Positions 32,818 through 45,587 of a stretch of DNA of 64,000 nucleotides are shown one piece after another. Source of the DNA: Phellopilus nigrolimitatus. Lineage: Eukaryota; Basidiomycota; Agaricomycetes; Hymenochaetales; Hymenochaetaceae. How positions within the stretch are numbered: the stretch's first letter is position 1; each line of letters begins with the position of its first letter. The stretch lies in contig JAJOHG010000083.1 of assembly GCA_021029095.1 (NCBI GenBank), forward strand, positions 53,732-117,731. Direction: 5' to 3'. The notes under the pieces are model-generated. The model saw only the letters and a list, made by a program, of their open reading frames with translations. It was not told where the DNA came from and did not search any database. Position numbers and translations under genes: made by a program.

Positions 32818-33821
32818 ATGTCCACCTCCGTCGCCGCCGTCGCCGCCGCCGCTGCCAAACAACCAAAAGACAGAAAACCCAAAACAAAGTCAAAAGGCAG
32901 CGCCAAAGCCAAAGCCCGGCCCAACGCGCTCTCCAACGCCTACGTCGATTCCGACTCCGATCTCGAGGCGCCCGCGCCCGCCGACACGCTCGTCCCGCCG
33001 GGCTCCGTGCTCCTCTCGCACGGCGCCGCCGCGGACGCCGCCTTCGACTACGACGCGCTCGCGGCCGACCCCGACCTCGAGCTGTGCGTCGTGCGCGTCC
33101 CCGCCGGGGTGCGTCTTCTCCCTCTGCTCTCCACTTCTAATTTTTCATACGTTACTCACGTCTCTATGTACATGTACACCTCCCTCGCACAGGTGAAACC
33201 GCGCCACCTCGCCGGCGCCTCCCTCTCCCTCTCCCCTCCCGCGCGGGGCGCCGTCGCGGCGCCTGTGGGCACGCTCTCCAAGAAGGGCACGGCGTTCGAC
33301 TTCTGGTCCGTCGTACGCGACAGTGACGGTAGCGCGGGAGCGGGCGGGGCCGAGCTCCTCGGGCTCACCTGCCTGCTCCCGCGCCAGGCGAAAGACGGGC
33401 GGCTCTTCTGCTGTACGCACGTACCCTCTCCTCCCCCTCTCTACCTTCTATTCTTCCACTCACCCTCCGCGCAGCGCCCAAGCCCATCGCGCACCACCTC
33501 GTCCTGTCCGCACAGCCCACGCTCCCCACGCCCCCGCCGGACTCTTCTCCCTCCCCCTCCTCCGCCCCCGTGTACGCAAGTCCCGCGCGCTACCGGCATC
33601 CCGCGCACCTCCTCACGCACCGCTTCCTGCCCGCCGGCACCGTGCCCGCGTCCGCGCCCGACGTCGAAACAGTCGCCGTAGACCCAACACCGACGACGTC
33701 CCAGGCCGCCGCCGTTCCCTCTTCGCAGACAACGGACGCGCCCGCGGCCGCCTCGCCCCGGAAGAAGCGCAAGGCAGACGGCGAGGCCAAGAAGGCGAAG
33801 AAGGCGAAGACCGCGGCGTAG
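32818..33821 (+). CDS. RNA polymerase I subunit RPA34.5-like protein
   Basis: Three exons (32818-33108, 33193-33412, 33475-33821) give 285 residues. A basic Ala/Lys-rich N-terminus is followed by LELCVVRVPAGVKPRHLAG and a domain with GTLSKKGTAFDFWSV and LTCLLPRQAKDGRLFC. Then PKPIAHHLVLS and RHPAHLLTHRFLPAG precede a Lys-rich nuclear tail (RKKRKADGEAKKAKKAKTAA). This order (short beta-rich domain, HRFLP-like segment, Lys-rich tail) matches the Pol I A34.5/CAST family, whose member pairs with A49 to help elongation and rRNA transcription. The family is poorly conserved, so the call is by pattern. Confidence 0.65.
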
Positions 33822-34200
33822 ACGACGCCGACGATGGCGCTGAAAACTATGATTCTAGCCACTGCGAGCGGCCATGCGCTCACAGGGGTCTGCTGTCCAC
33901 AGCATAGCCTGTGCAGGACACACAGGGGGCCTATTTTACCCTCTAAAACTTTGCATGTTGCGATTATATGATTACATGTGCTGTAGCTTGGGTCGTACGG
34001 TCGGTATTTCAGGACACTTCCAAATCCGGTTTCTCTCCAGTAGTGGCGCGAAAGAAGGAAGGCATTAGGTGTAAATCACGAATGTCAGTGTACAAGTACA
34101 GTGCGAAAGTGCGAAAAAAAATAGTAAAAACGGGGTACCAAAAATTTCTCATAACGTTACAGCAAAATAACATATAACCCATCCGCTCAAAACCACGCCG
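33822..34200. other. Convergent spacer (RPA34.5-like / ADA3)
   Basis: The spacer of 379 bp lies between two convergent stop codons. No gene is supported; it should contain both 3' UTRs. Confidence 0.5.
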
Positions 34201-36678
34201 CTACATCCCCGAAGAAGTCCCCGAAGAAGTCCCAGACCCAGATCCAGACGGCCCGTCCGCGCGCCCTAGCGCCCTGCGCGCCTCCTCCTCGACTGCAGGG
34301 CCAAACACACTGCGCGGCGGCAGACCCCGCACGCGCCCGGGCCCGCGCGCCTCCACCTCCTCGAACCCGCCCCCGATCACGCTGACCCACTGCCTCCGCG
34401 TGTCCACCAGCTGCCGCAGCGCCTCCGGCACCACCAGCGCGCCCTCCGTGTCCGGCCCGAGCCCCAGCGACGCCGGGTTCGGAAGCGGCACCGGCGCGCC
34501 GCCGCCCGCGCCCCCGTTTCCGTTCATGCCGTTCGCCGCCCCGTTGCTGCCCGCCGCGCCGTTCGCCGCACCGCCCGCGTCGCCCTTTTTCTTCTTCTTC
34601 GACGCCTTCGGCCCGTCCTTCTTCTGCAGCTTCGCGAACATCGCGTTGATGTTCTTGTCCAGAGCGTCCCGTGTGTCGACGTACTCCTGGTACGCGAGTC
34701 GGTCGCGCGCGATCTCCGCGAGACGGGCCCGCCGAGCCTTGTTTGTCGCTGCTACTTCGCGCAGCTGGCGCTGTGCCTGCCGAAGCGCCGTCGAAATCGG
34801 GTCGTCGACCACCTGCGAAAGGTCGGGCTGTTTCGTTCGCACGTCATTAATCAATCGAAGAGAGCTAAACGAACACTTCACACGCACCTCGCCATCAAGT
34901 AGCCCATAGAAGCGGATCGTGTCCTTGACCCTCTCTTCAAAATCAGCGACGAGGATCTTTTCCTTCGGCAGCGAAACGCCGTTGATGCCTGACCCGGAAG
35001 CGATCCGCGCCTCGTACGCATCCTCCGCCTCCCTCATGTTTTTCCACGTCGACTGGTCCGAGTTATGCAAAAGCGCCGTTACGAGCCGCTCAGTCACCGG
35101 ACCTAGTCCCTTGTCCGTCACCAGGTCCGCCTCCGTTAACGACGACGCATCCCATTTCGGCAAGGGCGTCCCCGGTGCAAAGCCGCTGCTCGATGCCGCC
35201 GCAGCATTTCGAGAATTTGAGAAGTCTAAAGAGGAGGGCACGCCGCCGTAAAGCGCTGTATCCTCCTCCTCCCACTGCTCCGTATAATGCCGCCCTAGCT
35301 CAGGTGTCACGTACGGCCCTACAGTATCCCCGTCATACTCTAGCCATCCGACGTCCTCTTCTCGTATCTGTCGTATCCAAGGCTCGACTGATGCGTAAAA
35401 CGTTGTGATCGGCACTTGAGAAGGAGGCGCTTTTGCTTTTGAGAAGTCCTCCTTAACTTCTATCGGTTTTCTCGGCCCGGCTGGTAGAGTAGGTATTGAT
35501 ACGGGTCGCTGAGGTATGAGCGGATGTGCCGTTGGTAAAGTCCAGTCCAATCCAGAACCGGACTTAGGAGATAGAAGTTTAAAAAAAGTGAAGACGACTG
35601 TTGGAACAAGACTTTTACCTTTGAATGAGAGACAGTGCTGAGTTTCGAAGGCTTGTAGTGATGATCTTTGTGAGCAGTTGGATGTGGCGAAACTTTTCGA
35701 GGCCGTTGCATGTCTGCTCGGATCCTGTCAGTCAAAACTCGGCAAAACGCCGTCGCAATGAACTAACCATGTTCGCCATCACTCTCCTCGTCTCTTTTCC
35801 GCTTCTTGTCCTTGTCTTTTTTCTTCCTGTAGGCACAACAGTCCATTAGTGACAATGCTGAGGTCATTCTAAAGTGCACTCACAATTTACGCATCTCCGG
35901 AGGAACTTTCGAAGGTAGGGGAGTGGTGACATTTATTACGGGCACGGCGCTTGATGAGGGAGCGCCTACTGAAGTTGAAGGAACGGACGGAGAGAAGCTG
36001 CGTTCCTCCTGGTCGAGACTCGGGGTATCTACATCATGCGTATAGTCGATGTCCAGACATATTTCCCCGCAAGATTATGTCGTTGACAAAAGTAGAAGGA
36101 CGAAGAAGCCGTTCAGGCGATAAAGGCATCAAAGGCAGAACCCGTTGAAGGAGCGGGAATAGAATGAACAATTCGGGTCATAAGCGCGTCAAGGCGAATA
36201 AATCAACGAGCAGTGTCAAAAGCGCGTATGTCGGCCAATAAAACGGGAGAGTTCGTAAACACAACATACGTCCACAAACACCACAAAGCAAGTAAGCCAC
36301 AGAATGAAGTTGGCCGAAACGAAGAACACATAGCAGGGATGAGCAAATTAAAACTCGGTCAGCACATATGTCCAAAGCCACAAAAATACAAATCGCACAC
36401 ATACAGCTCGGCTCGCGCTTGACCTTGTGCGGCGGCAGCGCACGCGCCTTGCCCTTCTCCAGGTCGCGCATCTTCTTCATCTCGCTCTCGATGATGCGGA
36501 GGTCGCCCGCCGCCTTCCGCGCGCGCTCGAGCGTGAGCTGCTTGATCTGCTTCAGCTCGGCCTGCGTCGCCTCGAGCTCGTCGACCGACGGCACCGCGTC
36601 CGGCGGCATCACGAGCAGCGGGCTCCGCAGGGGCGGGTGCGTTGAGTCGGGGCTGTAGGACACGAGAGGCTGTGACAT
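34201..36678 (-). CDS. NGG1: SAGA/ADA complex subunit ADA3/NGG1
   Basis: The start at 36678 gives MSQPLVSYSPDSTHPPLRSP. The first exon has a coiled region DELEATQAELKQIKQLTLER and ends PPHKVKREPS, as in fungal Ada3 proteins. Middle exons carry a nuclear-type KKKRKRDEESDGEHG and Ser/Pro-rich linkers. ITTFYASVEPWIRQIREEDV and GWLEYDGDTVGPYVTPELGRHYTEQW form the conserved start of the Ada3 core. The C-terminal domain includes DDPISTALRQAQRQLREVAA and ARLAEIARDRLAYQEYVDTRDAL, then Gly/Asn-rich linkers. Ada3 links Ada2/Gcn5 acetyltransferase to SAGA. The tail ends in a Ser/Gly-rich stretch at 34201. Confidence 0.88.
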
Positions 36679-37023
36679 AGTTTCGGTGTGGCAGCTGAGT
36701 TTGCGTTGGGTGTTCCGCACGCGCGAACCGACGAGAGACACATGAAACCGGTGTTTGTGAGCACGAGGGACGCGAATCTGTGCTCAGAACATGGGCACAG
36801 GTTGGCCGTTGGCGGGGAGTGGCAAGTCGTCGGCGAGCGTCGTCGTGGTAAGAAGCACAAGCTCAAAACGGAAAACTTAGGTATCCTAAATCGGTAAGCG
36901 GCAGTGCCACAATAATAGACACCTCAAAAATAAAATGGATTAAGGATGCTATGCAAACATCCAAGCTCTACGAGTACAGTGTATACAATAGTAGCGAATA
37001 ACTTTATAATGCATGTCTAGAAG
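36679..37023. promoter_or_regulatory. Upstream region of ADA3 and 3' flank of the transporter gene
   Basis: A spacer of 345 bp lies between the ADA3 start codon and the transporter's stop codon, both genes on the minus strand. No ORF is supported. Confidence 0.4.
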
Positions 37024-38951
37024 CTACTGTCCAGGTTTCGCCTCTACTGGCTGACCCATCAAAGACACAATCTCGAAGCAAAGGACAAGCAACAGCTGTC
37101 CAACAAGATCTATCACGGAGGAGTGTATAGGCATCGCGTACATATCTGGATCGCGCTCTCGTTTCCATAGGAAGTGGGTGAGAGCCTGCGCGAACCATAA
37201 AGAGAACAGAACCTGGGCGTGCAGTGTCAGCAGTGAACAGCTAACGACAACATGAACACTTACAGCGATGCAGAAAAAGATGATCGAACACCCAATAAAA
37301 ACGATCGGCAACGCTAACCATCCCACTCCCCGCAAGGTGGAGAGGAAGCCGATCTCGACAGGGATCGTTATGAGGAACAGTGTGATCATCACGAGTTTGA
37401 GGCTCGGCTGTGGCGGTGTCTCGTGCTTATGCGCAGATGGAGGAAGCACTGACATCGCTGCGGCGTGAAGGTTTGTTGAGATACGTGAGACGGCCACAGA
37501 ACCAACAGAGCCAGGCAGACCTTCAAGAGAATATAAGATAGTCGATGCTACTTGTTCTGCACAAAAACGTACCGCTGATTATGACAGCCAGGAGAGCAAA
37601 TCCGCTATAGCGGGAAACAAAAAGATCTAGGATGATGCCCGTAGCTGAGCTAATCATCATGGCACCAAACAGAGGTGTCCAGCCCTGCGTTATCAAGGGC
37701 CGAACAAAATTATTTCGGCTGACGAGGTAAGCAGAGAGACACGCGGATAGAACGAGTACAATACAGATGATGAGAGGTAGTGGCGTGTTGACGAAGTTTA
37801 TCAGGAAAGTAGATGTGAGACCAAGGAGGCAAAGCGTGATGAGGTCACCCAGGCAGGCAGCGACGGGAGGGGCAATATTGTCTGTCTTGATGTCAGCACA
37901 TTTTATTTCCAATGATACTGAGACCACTCACCTGGATTAAGCGAGAACTTCCTGCAGAAAATAACGAGCGTGCACATGAAAGATCCCAGGAGTAAACTAG
38001 ACAAACATGCCGAAGCCATGCCTGTCGATGCCACCATGATGAACCTAATTTGGTGGTTAGGCCATTTAACGGATTGCCTAGACAGGAAGACTCACTCTGC
38101 GATCCCAGACTTCGGTTTCCTCGGATCATATGGCAGTTTGGGGTGCGGTCGTCGGGAGTAAAGGAGGAAGCGTGAGTCTGTACTCGCTTCAGACGACGAG
38201 CCCGATCTTGGCATAATCAAGCCCAGTACAAAGGATAGTATGGCAGCGATGAAAGAAACTAGAGTCGCTTGAACCTGGAGAAGTGCCATATTTCCCGAGA
38301 GTATCCCATAGCGGCTGCTCCTATCGTCGAGTCCGCCGACATTCGCCTTTTATTCAACGTCAATAGAAAGCGTAGTCTCCAGTAGTTGTCAGACTTACAG
38401 CTGTCCCAAGTCGGGAAGATAAATTCATTTCCAAATTTCCTTTTAGGTTCAGTATGACTGGGATGATTATTATGAGCTCGTCTATTTGCCGCATAGCTTT
38501 CCAATGCTAATAATATGATGATGAGCGACAATCAATTGGGAAGTTTGTGTAAGGGCCTACGGAAACATGGTCTAGGAGCTCTCCAGTGAACAGTAATCCT
38601 ATGGTTGTAAAAAGGAGTGTAGGTGCTGTCTGAAGACGCGCCGTCAAGACCTACACGAGCTATAGAAAGCATGCCACATACTTCGACCACAATATCCTTC
38701 ACCTGTCTCCAAGTGCTGCCCACTTCCTTAGTCGACAACTCACGCCCGCGCGACTGCCTTTCGAGTCCTAAAAGCGCGACATCAGCCTCATCGTCCGAGT
38801 CCAACGCCGAGCCATTGTCCGATCCGAAATCCTCCACTGAGGCCATCACTGCAGCGGCCCTTCTCTCCGGGTCGTCCTCTACAGCGGCCATTTCAATGTG
38901 GGGATGGGAGTGAGAAGCAGAAAGAGCCCCTTTGTGCACCGTGTCGAGCAT
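37024..38951 (-). CDS. SLC41/MgtE-like divalent cation transporter
   Basis: Multi-exon gene. The N-terminus (MLDTVHKGALSASHSHPHIE, or an internal start MAAVEDDPERRAA at 38891) is acidic and cytoplasmic. IPVILNLKGNLEMNLSSRLG is the landmark of the SLC41/MgtE pore domain. A second landmark, NIAPPVAACLGDLITLCLLG, is the repeat of the same motif in the second half, as expected for the two-fold MgtE repeat. About ten hydrophobic segments are visible, including IIFFCIAVSVH and LVGQLLLVLCFEIVSLMG. The family moves Mg2+ or related divalent cations across plasma or organelle membranes. Substrate not provable here. It is divergent to the sterol glucosyltransferase gene. Confidence 0.85.
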
Positions 38952-39253
38952 GCAAAGTAGGGTAAGGCGTCACTTTGCGGCCTCGCGATGCGGTGGCTGA
39001 TGGTTGCAAGACGGCCATTAATAAAATCGGGTTACACTCGGGGCTTACTTGATTAAGGACTCTGATGATGTCATCTGGGTAGCTTGTACACTTTGTATAA
39101 GAAATGCTTTACTGACTGCGGATAGCGATCTCTCTCATTATCATACTACGACATGCAAGAATCTAAACCGAGTTCCTCTTCCTCGAAAGCTCGAAATGAA
39201 GGACACAAGATACGCTTGAATCCTGACATAGGTTCGTCTTCTGTGTGATCAAG
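38952..39253. promoter_or_regulatory. Divergent promoter region, transporter (-) / glucosyltransferase (+)
   Basis: This is about 300 bp between divergent genes. It may include a first coding exon of the glucosyltransferase (ATG at 39152), but I could not join that exon in frame. Confidence 0.4.
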
Positions 39254-42200
39254 GTCTTATCGCGCTCGGAAATTGAGCTATATAAAAGACTACAAAGACT
39301 ACGCTCAGTATGCTATAACTGGGAAAGGACTCGCCTCAGCAGCACATCTCGACGATGACGGTCGTATATCTATCTCATTGGACCTCAAGAGAGTTCTGCC
39401 AGACTTGCCCGAGGACTATGCCAGAGACGTTCTTGAATCCGCCACGGACAGCACCAACTTCCGCTCGCCTCCGTGCATGAACATAGTCATAATGATTGTC
39501 GGAAGCCGAGGTTCAGCGGTTCATCATATACGAGGGCAGTGTATGCTGAAATTGTGTTTGAGGCGATGTGCAGCCCTTCCTGGCTCTCGGAAAGAAGCTG
39601 CTCAAGGACGGGCACCGCGTCCGTATCGCCACGCATAATACCTTTCGCTCATTTGTGACAGAAAATGGCCTCGAATTCTTCAACATTGGCGGAGACCCTG
39701 AGGACCTCATGAGCTACATGGTAAAGAGTGAGACAGATCATCGCTATGTCGGTACGCATTTCTTCATTGATCTTTTTGCGAAGATCCTGGTCTTGTTCCT
39801 GGTCTTGAATCCCTTACAAACGGGGACATCAAACGCAAGCGAACTATGCTGATAGAAGTGTGTGTGGCATATCCTATATTTTTTTGTTTTATTGAAACGT
39901 GTTACCCAGATGCTTGAGGGCTGCTGGAATGCCTGCTCCGAAGCTGACCCCGAGACGGGGAGAACGTTCGCAGCCGACTCTATAATATCCAACCCGCCGG
40001 CCTTTGCCCACGTACACTGCGCGGAGGCACTCGGAATCCCGCTCAGCCTTTCCTTCAGTGAAAAACTCCTCTCTTCTGAGCGCCAATACTATGCTTAACA
40101 TCTCTTTTGTTTCAGCGATGCCATGGTGTGCGACGACGGATTTCCCTCACCCTCTCGTAAACGTCAAACAGACAAACGCGAAGAAAGGACTAACTAACTA
40201 TTTAACATACGCGCTAACGGACCACATGACTTGGCAAGGGTCTGTACCATTTTTACGCGATGTTTTTGCGAAACATCTTTTCCTAACTTTACGGCGCAGG
40301 CTGGGGGACATCATTGATGAATTTCGCGAGAAATCGCTTGGTCTTCAGGCCCTATCCGTTCGCCACGGCCCAGGAATTCTGGACAAGCTAAAAATTCCTT
40401 GGACGTATTGCATGAGCCCCGCACTCGTCCCGAAGCCCAAAGACTGGAAAAATCATATCGGTGAGCTAACTTCAAGCTCGAACTCGAAATTAAGTAAACA
40501 AGCAAACCTACCTATCACACAGATCTTGTCGGGTTTTATTTTCTGGATCTGTCGACTAATTACACGCCACCTGCGGACCTTGCAGCCTTCCTCGCCGCTG
40601 GACCGCCCCCAATATATATTGGGTGAGTCGCGCTTCTCTCCGTGACGAACTATGTCTTCCTGATCTTCTCCTAAAACCCACACAGTTTCGGTTCCATCGT
40701 CATCGATGACCCACAAGCATTGACGTCAATCATATTCCAAGCCGTTGCACGTGCGGGTGTCCGCGCGCTCGTCTCTGCTGGATGGGGCGGCCTCGGCTCC
40801 GGGACCGTCCCAGAGAATATCTTCATCCTCGGAAATGTCCCACACGACTGGCTCTTCGACAAAGTCTCCGCGGTGTGCCACCACGGCGGTGCGGGGACGA
40901 CGGCCATTGGCCTGAGCATGGGGAAGCCGACGATCGTCGTGCCGTTCTTTGGCGACCAGCCGTTCTGGGGTATGTTATTAGCTCCTTAACTTTTCTTATT
41001 TGTTTTTTCTGGAATCTAATCTCGCTTTCTTTTTCAGGCAACATGATCTATAAGTCTGGAGCTGGTCCGGAACCTATTCGTCAGAAGAAACTCAACGTCG
41101 AGAACCTTACTGCGGCGATCCAATACGTGTTGAAGCCGTCCGCGCAAGCTGCTGCTCATCGACTAGCAAGCCAGATCCAAGCTGAGGTAAAGTTTCTCGA
41201 ATTTGGCGCATTATTTCTTACTCAACTACATGTCTGATGGAAGGATGGAACAACAAATGGTGCATTGTCGTTCTACCGCCACCTGCCCCTTCTGAACATG
41301 AGGTATGGATGTATGGAGTTCCCATTATACCTTTGTCTAAACGATGGTTACAGATGCGATCTTGAGTCGAATCGGACTGCTGTTTGGTGGTCGACGGACC
41401 ATGTATGTCGTGATTATGATTTTGTTGGCTCCTTTCTGCTTACTGCCATATAACGCAGTGCCTCAGACTCAGCGCGTTTGCTGCGCAAACACTTGCAGAT
41501 GAAAGATTTATTGACTTAAATTCACTGGACCCGCACAGTATGTTTGGTTCTGAAATGCAGTCTTCTCAAAAACCAATGTGATATTTTTCCTTTCAAAGGA
41601 CCAAGAGAGTTTGACCCGAAAAGCAAAGTAACAGACCCAATCTCGGGCGGGGCGGCAGCGATTTTCTGGACTGTAACGAATTATTACTCCGGCATCGCCC
41701 AGATATTCTAGTACGTGTGGTCTTTCTGCGCATCCTTACGCGGGAGAGCCTGACAATTTCTGCACAGCAAACCGGTCAAGGGTGTGATCAAGACGACAAC
41801 AGCGATTCCTAGAGGTCTTGTTAATCCGTTCCTAGCCATGACTGATTTCTGACATTTTTCCATAGGCGTCATGAATATCATCTTGTCTATCCATGAAGGC
41901 TTGCATAACATGCCTCAGCTTTACGGTTCTGATATTCGCGAGCGGGATACCGTGGATGGGTTTGCGAGTGGTGTGAAGACAGCTGGAAAGGCAAGTCTAT
42001 AACCCTTATGTGTTGTAAGTATCCTAACTTGTGTATACCAGGGTTTGTATTATGGATATTACGACGGCATCACCGGCCTCGTAAGGGAACCACTCGAGGG
42101 TGCCAAGAAGGAGGTAAGCAACCATTCACTTCAGCCGTCTTACCATCCTAGAAGCTGGATGTACTGACACCTTCTAGGGTTTTGTGGGGTTTGTCAAAGG

Positions 42201-42915
42201 AGCTGGACGCAGCTGTATGTGCTTGAAACTCCTTCAAATTTTACTTGGAACGCCGCCCTTACCTTTTCTCCCTGCAGTCGTCAATGCAACTGTACGCCCT
42301 GCAGCAGGAATCGTCGGCGTCGTTGCACACCCGCTGTACGGCGTTTGGACCAGCGCCGCGAAGCACTTCACCAAGCGGCCTATCCAGATCCAGCGGGCCA
42401 CGCGCATCAGCGACGGGCTGCAGGACGTGCAGAACAGTACGGAGGCGCAGCGCCTGCACATCCTGGCCGCGTTCAAGAAGGCACGGGAGTCCGAGCGGAA
42501 GAGGAAAGAGGACTACAAGCAGGCGGCGAAGAAGGTGCTGGTGGAGGCGCAGGAGGAGGAGGCATCGCGCGCGCGTGAAGAGACGCTGGCTGCGACGCCT
42601 GGCCCTTCGGAGGCGACGACGACGTCGACACCGGGATCACCTTCTGCTGCTCGGCCTCCAGCATACTCCGATTCTACTTCAGGATCACCCACAGCGTCCG
42701 TACCTGCAACTAATCCACAGCTTGGCGAGGTGGACGAAGCCAACGCACAGTTCTTGGCGGACTTGGAGAAAGCGACGCAGCTTTCTTTTCGACCTTCGTC
42801 GATAGGCGCATCATCGACTGGTTCCCCCACATCCACGCATGTCGATGACATCTCTGTGGAGGATCAAGAATTCCTAAGAGACCTCGAGAAAGCGAAAGAG
42901 CTCTCTCTTCAGTGA
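39254..42915 (+). CDS. Sterol 3-beta-glucosyltransferase (GT1, ATG26/UGT80-like)
   Basis: A long gene with about fifteen introns. The first supported exon contains [20 protein letters not shown] and [12 protein letters not shown], spliced to [20 protein letters not shown], the N-terminal GT1 sugar-donor fold. ATDFPHPL-like and [15 protein letters not shown] segments follow. The donor-binding motif [19 protein letters not shown] with [15 protein letters not shown] is clear. It would transfer glucose from UDP-glucose to ergosterol. The C-terminal third has glycine-rich repeats ([31 protein letters not shown]) and an acidic tail with two [13 protein letters not shown] repeats. No PH or GRAM domain precedes it, unlike long Atg26. 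The true start codon upstream of 39254 is unresolved. Confidence 0.88.
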
Positions 42916-43039
42916 TTGACAGGCAACAAGTGGAGGAGCAAAGCCGATAATTGAAGACCTTTCACCCTTTAGTATATGCCACTATCTTACATATGTATAC
43001 CAAAAAACATTGTAGAAAATAAAATATACCCCGGGACAA

Positions 43040-45025
43040 CTATGAATCGACGTCAAGATCATTTGAAGCTAACCGCGTTGGTGCCTCTGGTTCAAGCGAG
43101 GGCTCGACACTTCCTTCAAGCTTATCTTCGGTCGCCGCACTTGCTTTTCCTCTTCCCCTTCCCCGTCCTCTTCCGCGCGCGCGCATCCGGCCTCGCCCGC
43201 GGGCACGCGAAGTCGCAGCAGCCGTCGAGCCCCCAGCTTCGTCACCGTCATCGCCATTCTCTCCTTCTATTGGCGTCACAGCGGCTGATGCAGTTGCGGT
43301 GGCCCTTCCCCTACCCCTTCCACGGCCCCGTCCCCGCGCACGCCGAACAGGAGCGGCGCCGCGCTGCTTCGCAATAGTGATGGACTCCTCGTCCTTATCG
43401 ACGTCTGTCTCGCTATCGAAGAATTCATTGGCCGCCTTCGGCGGCGGCACGCGGAACTCGCCAGCAGGGACAGCGCCGCGCTCCTCCGATCTCTCTTCCG
43501 TGTTCAGTTCCTCCGACGCGAGCCACCCCGCAAGGTCCGGCGGGATCTCCTGCATCTGCACGCTCGGCGCGCCCTGCAGATAGCGCAGCTTCTGGCGGAT
43601 GTTGCGCGTGATGCGCTGCAGCGCCGCTGGCGTGTTCTGGTTGTCGACGCGGCCTGCAAGCGCAGGGTGCAGCGTGTAGTCGTCCGCGAACCACGCATCG
43701 TACATCGTTTGCGGCAGCGCGTCGGGCACCTCCGCGCCGACGAGTACGGACGTTTCGTACGTCCAGCAGCGGCTCACGTTGTGCACCGTGTAGCCGCCGC
43801 CCCCGACTACGAGCATGGGCACGTTGAACTTGCGCACGAAGTTTACGCACTCTCCGTGCGCGGCGATGGACAGGTTGAACGCGCCGAGGCGGTCGCAGCC
43901 CAGCGAGTCGGCGCCGCACTGCAAGACGATTGCGGATGGCCGGAACGCTGTGACTGTGTCCCCGATGATGGTCTTAAAAATCGCAAGATAGGAATCGTCG
44001 TCGATACCGTCCAGCAGCGGCACGTTGAGTGCAAAGTGCTTTCCTAGACCGCCGCCGTTGTCGTCAAGCCGGCCTGTCCCAGGAAAGAAATCGCCCGTAT
44101 ACTTGTGGAAAGACACCGTCATAACACGATTAGAGTTCCAGAATGCAAGCTCGACACCGTCACCGTGGTGAATGTCGATGTCAATGTACAATACTCGTGG
44201 ATGATATCTATTTGACAATCAAGCACTTAGAATCTTTATTTTTGATAATTGAAATGTACCGAGTATACCATACCTCAACAATTCTAGGATAGCGAGAACG
44301 ATATCGTTGATGTAGCAAAAGCCACTTGCTTCCCCGCGTTTTGCATGATGCAGGCCGCCAGACCAGTTGATAGCAATGTCCGTCGTCCCGGCACAAAGTT
44401 TTCTTGCTGCTGCCAGCGAAGCGCCGGCGTACATGCGAGTGAAGTCGTACATGTCGGCAAAAACGGGGCAGTCTTCTACGCAATTGAACGAGTCTATGAG
44501 ATGCTTCATCTCATTCTGGTTCCCAGGAGTCACTCTGTAGAGATATTTTAGTTTCGCAAAGCCGATTACGGGTATGATGATTTACCTTGACAAAAAATCA
44601 ATGTATTCAGAATCATGATAAACCTCAAGTTCCTCTCTAGTAGCAGGGCGGGGGTTGTAGAAGTTGTGGATCTGCTTATCTAGACCGTACCCGATGACTA
44701 ATGCGTTCGTCAGGCTCAGTCGGTGCGGCTTCATAGGATGTCTTTCCTGTAAAAGTCGGATTACATATATTGCAGTTTCCGACTTTCAAAGAAAAATGAA
44801 TTTACCCCATAGTGATGCTCCCCGACGCCTTTGGGGAAATAGTAAGATACAACAGGACGGGAATGTGGCTAGTGAACAAAGGACGTCAGAGACAGATTGT
44901 TTCCTTCGGAAGAACGAAAGAACGTGTACGTTTATGCGCTCCGTGATAGGGTGAGCGTACGGTTTTCCTCGGCGGTCTTCGAAGTGCTTCGAATCCGAAA
45001 ACGTGTGTAGCAAGGAACGAGCCAT
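43040..45025 (-). CDS. HOS2: Class I histone deacetylase, Hos2/HDAC3 type
   Basis: The start at 45025 gives [52 protein letters not shown] and [10 protein letters not shown] start the deacetylase domain. [20 protein letters not shown] carries the catalytic His pair, [16 protein letters not shown] the zinc-binding Asp/His, and [20 protein letters not shown] the active-site Tyr loop. [20 protein letters not shown] and [12 protein letters not shown] match Hos2/HDAC3 more than Rpd3. In yeast Hos2 acts in the Set3 complex. After the domain comes an extension with two Arg-Gly arrays ([14 protein letters not shown], about 43130-43220 and 43298-43345), unusual for this enzyme. Confidence 0.93.
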
Positions 45026-45587
45026 TTCTGAGTCGTGTCCCGGATTTGGAGGATCAGCTAGCTAAGCTTCGTTTTGAGATTTGGATGCGCAGCGCCTCAG
45101 GAGATAGATAGATAGATTATACAGGTTGAATAATAGCGTCGGCGAAAGGCAAGAGTTCAATAAAAGTACAAGCTTGACTCCAGGCAAAAATAATTGAGTC
45201 TGAAATGCTGGAACGAGGACTAGATGAAGATAGCCCAGAATTAGGCTGCAAGACAACCAGGCCACAGATCAAAATATAGCTATGAGAAATGCTTGTCAGG
45301 GATAAGAGAGCGAGAGTTTGTGTTCACAATGGTGGTGGTTTCAAGTTAGGAGATGGAAAATTTCGCAATTTCTCTGTGATCGCTTAGTCATTCATTTTCC
45401 GGATTGTCTATACTAGTAACTCTCCAGCAGAACTGGTCTTTAAAATACGACGGAAACAAATAAAAATATTAATAAAGCTGTACGACTCTAATTTACTCTC
45501 AAGCTTTGTATAAACCGAAACAAAATCAACATCTAAGCAAACAAATTAGCATACAGACGCCTCTTTTACAATTTGTTTTCAGAACGT
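45026..45587. other. Intergenic spacer, HOS2 promoter side
   Basis: About 560 bp between the deacetylase start and the PRPP synthetase stop, both minus strand. It contains a short GATA microsatellite (about 45102-45118). No gene is supported. Confidence 0.45.

Noticed and set aside
39273..39638. A start codon at 39273 for the glucosyltransferase
   Set aside because: The codon there is TTG, not ATG. The frame is real exon but its true start lies in an unresolved upstream exon.
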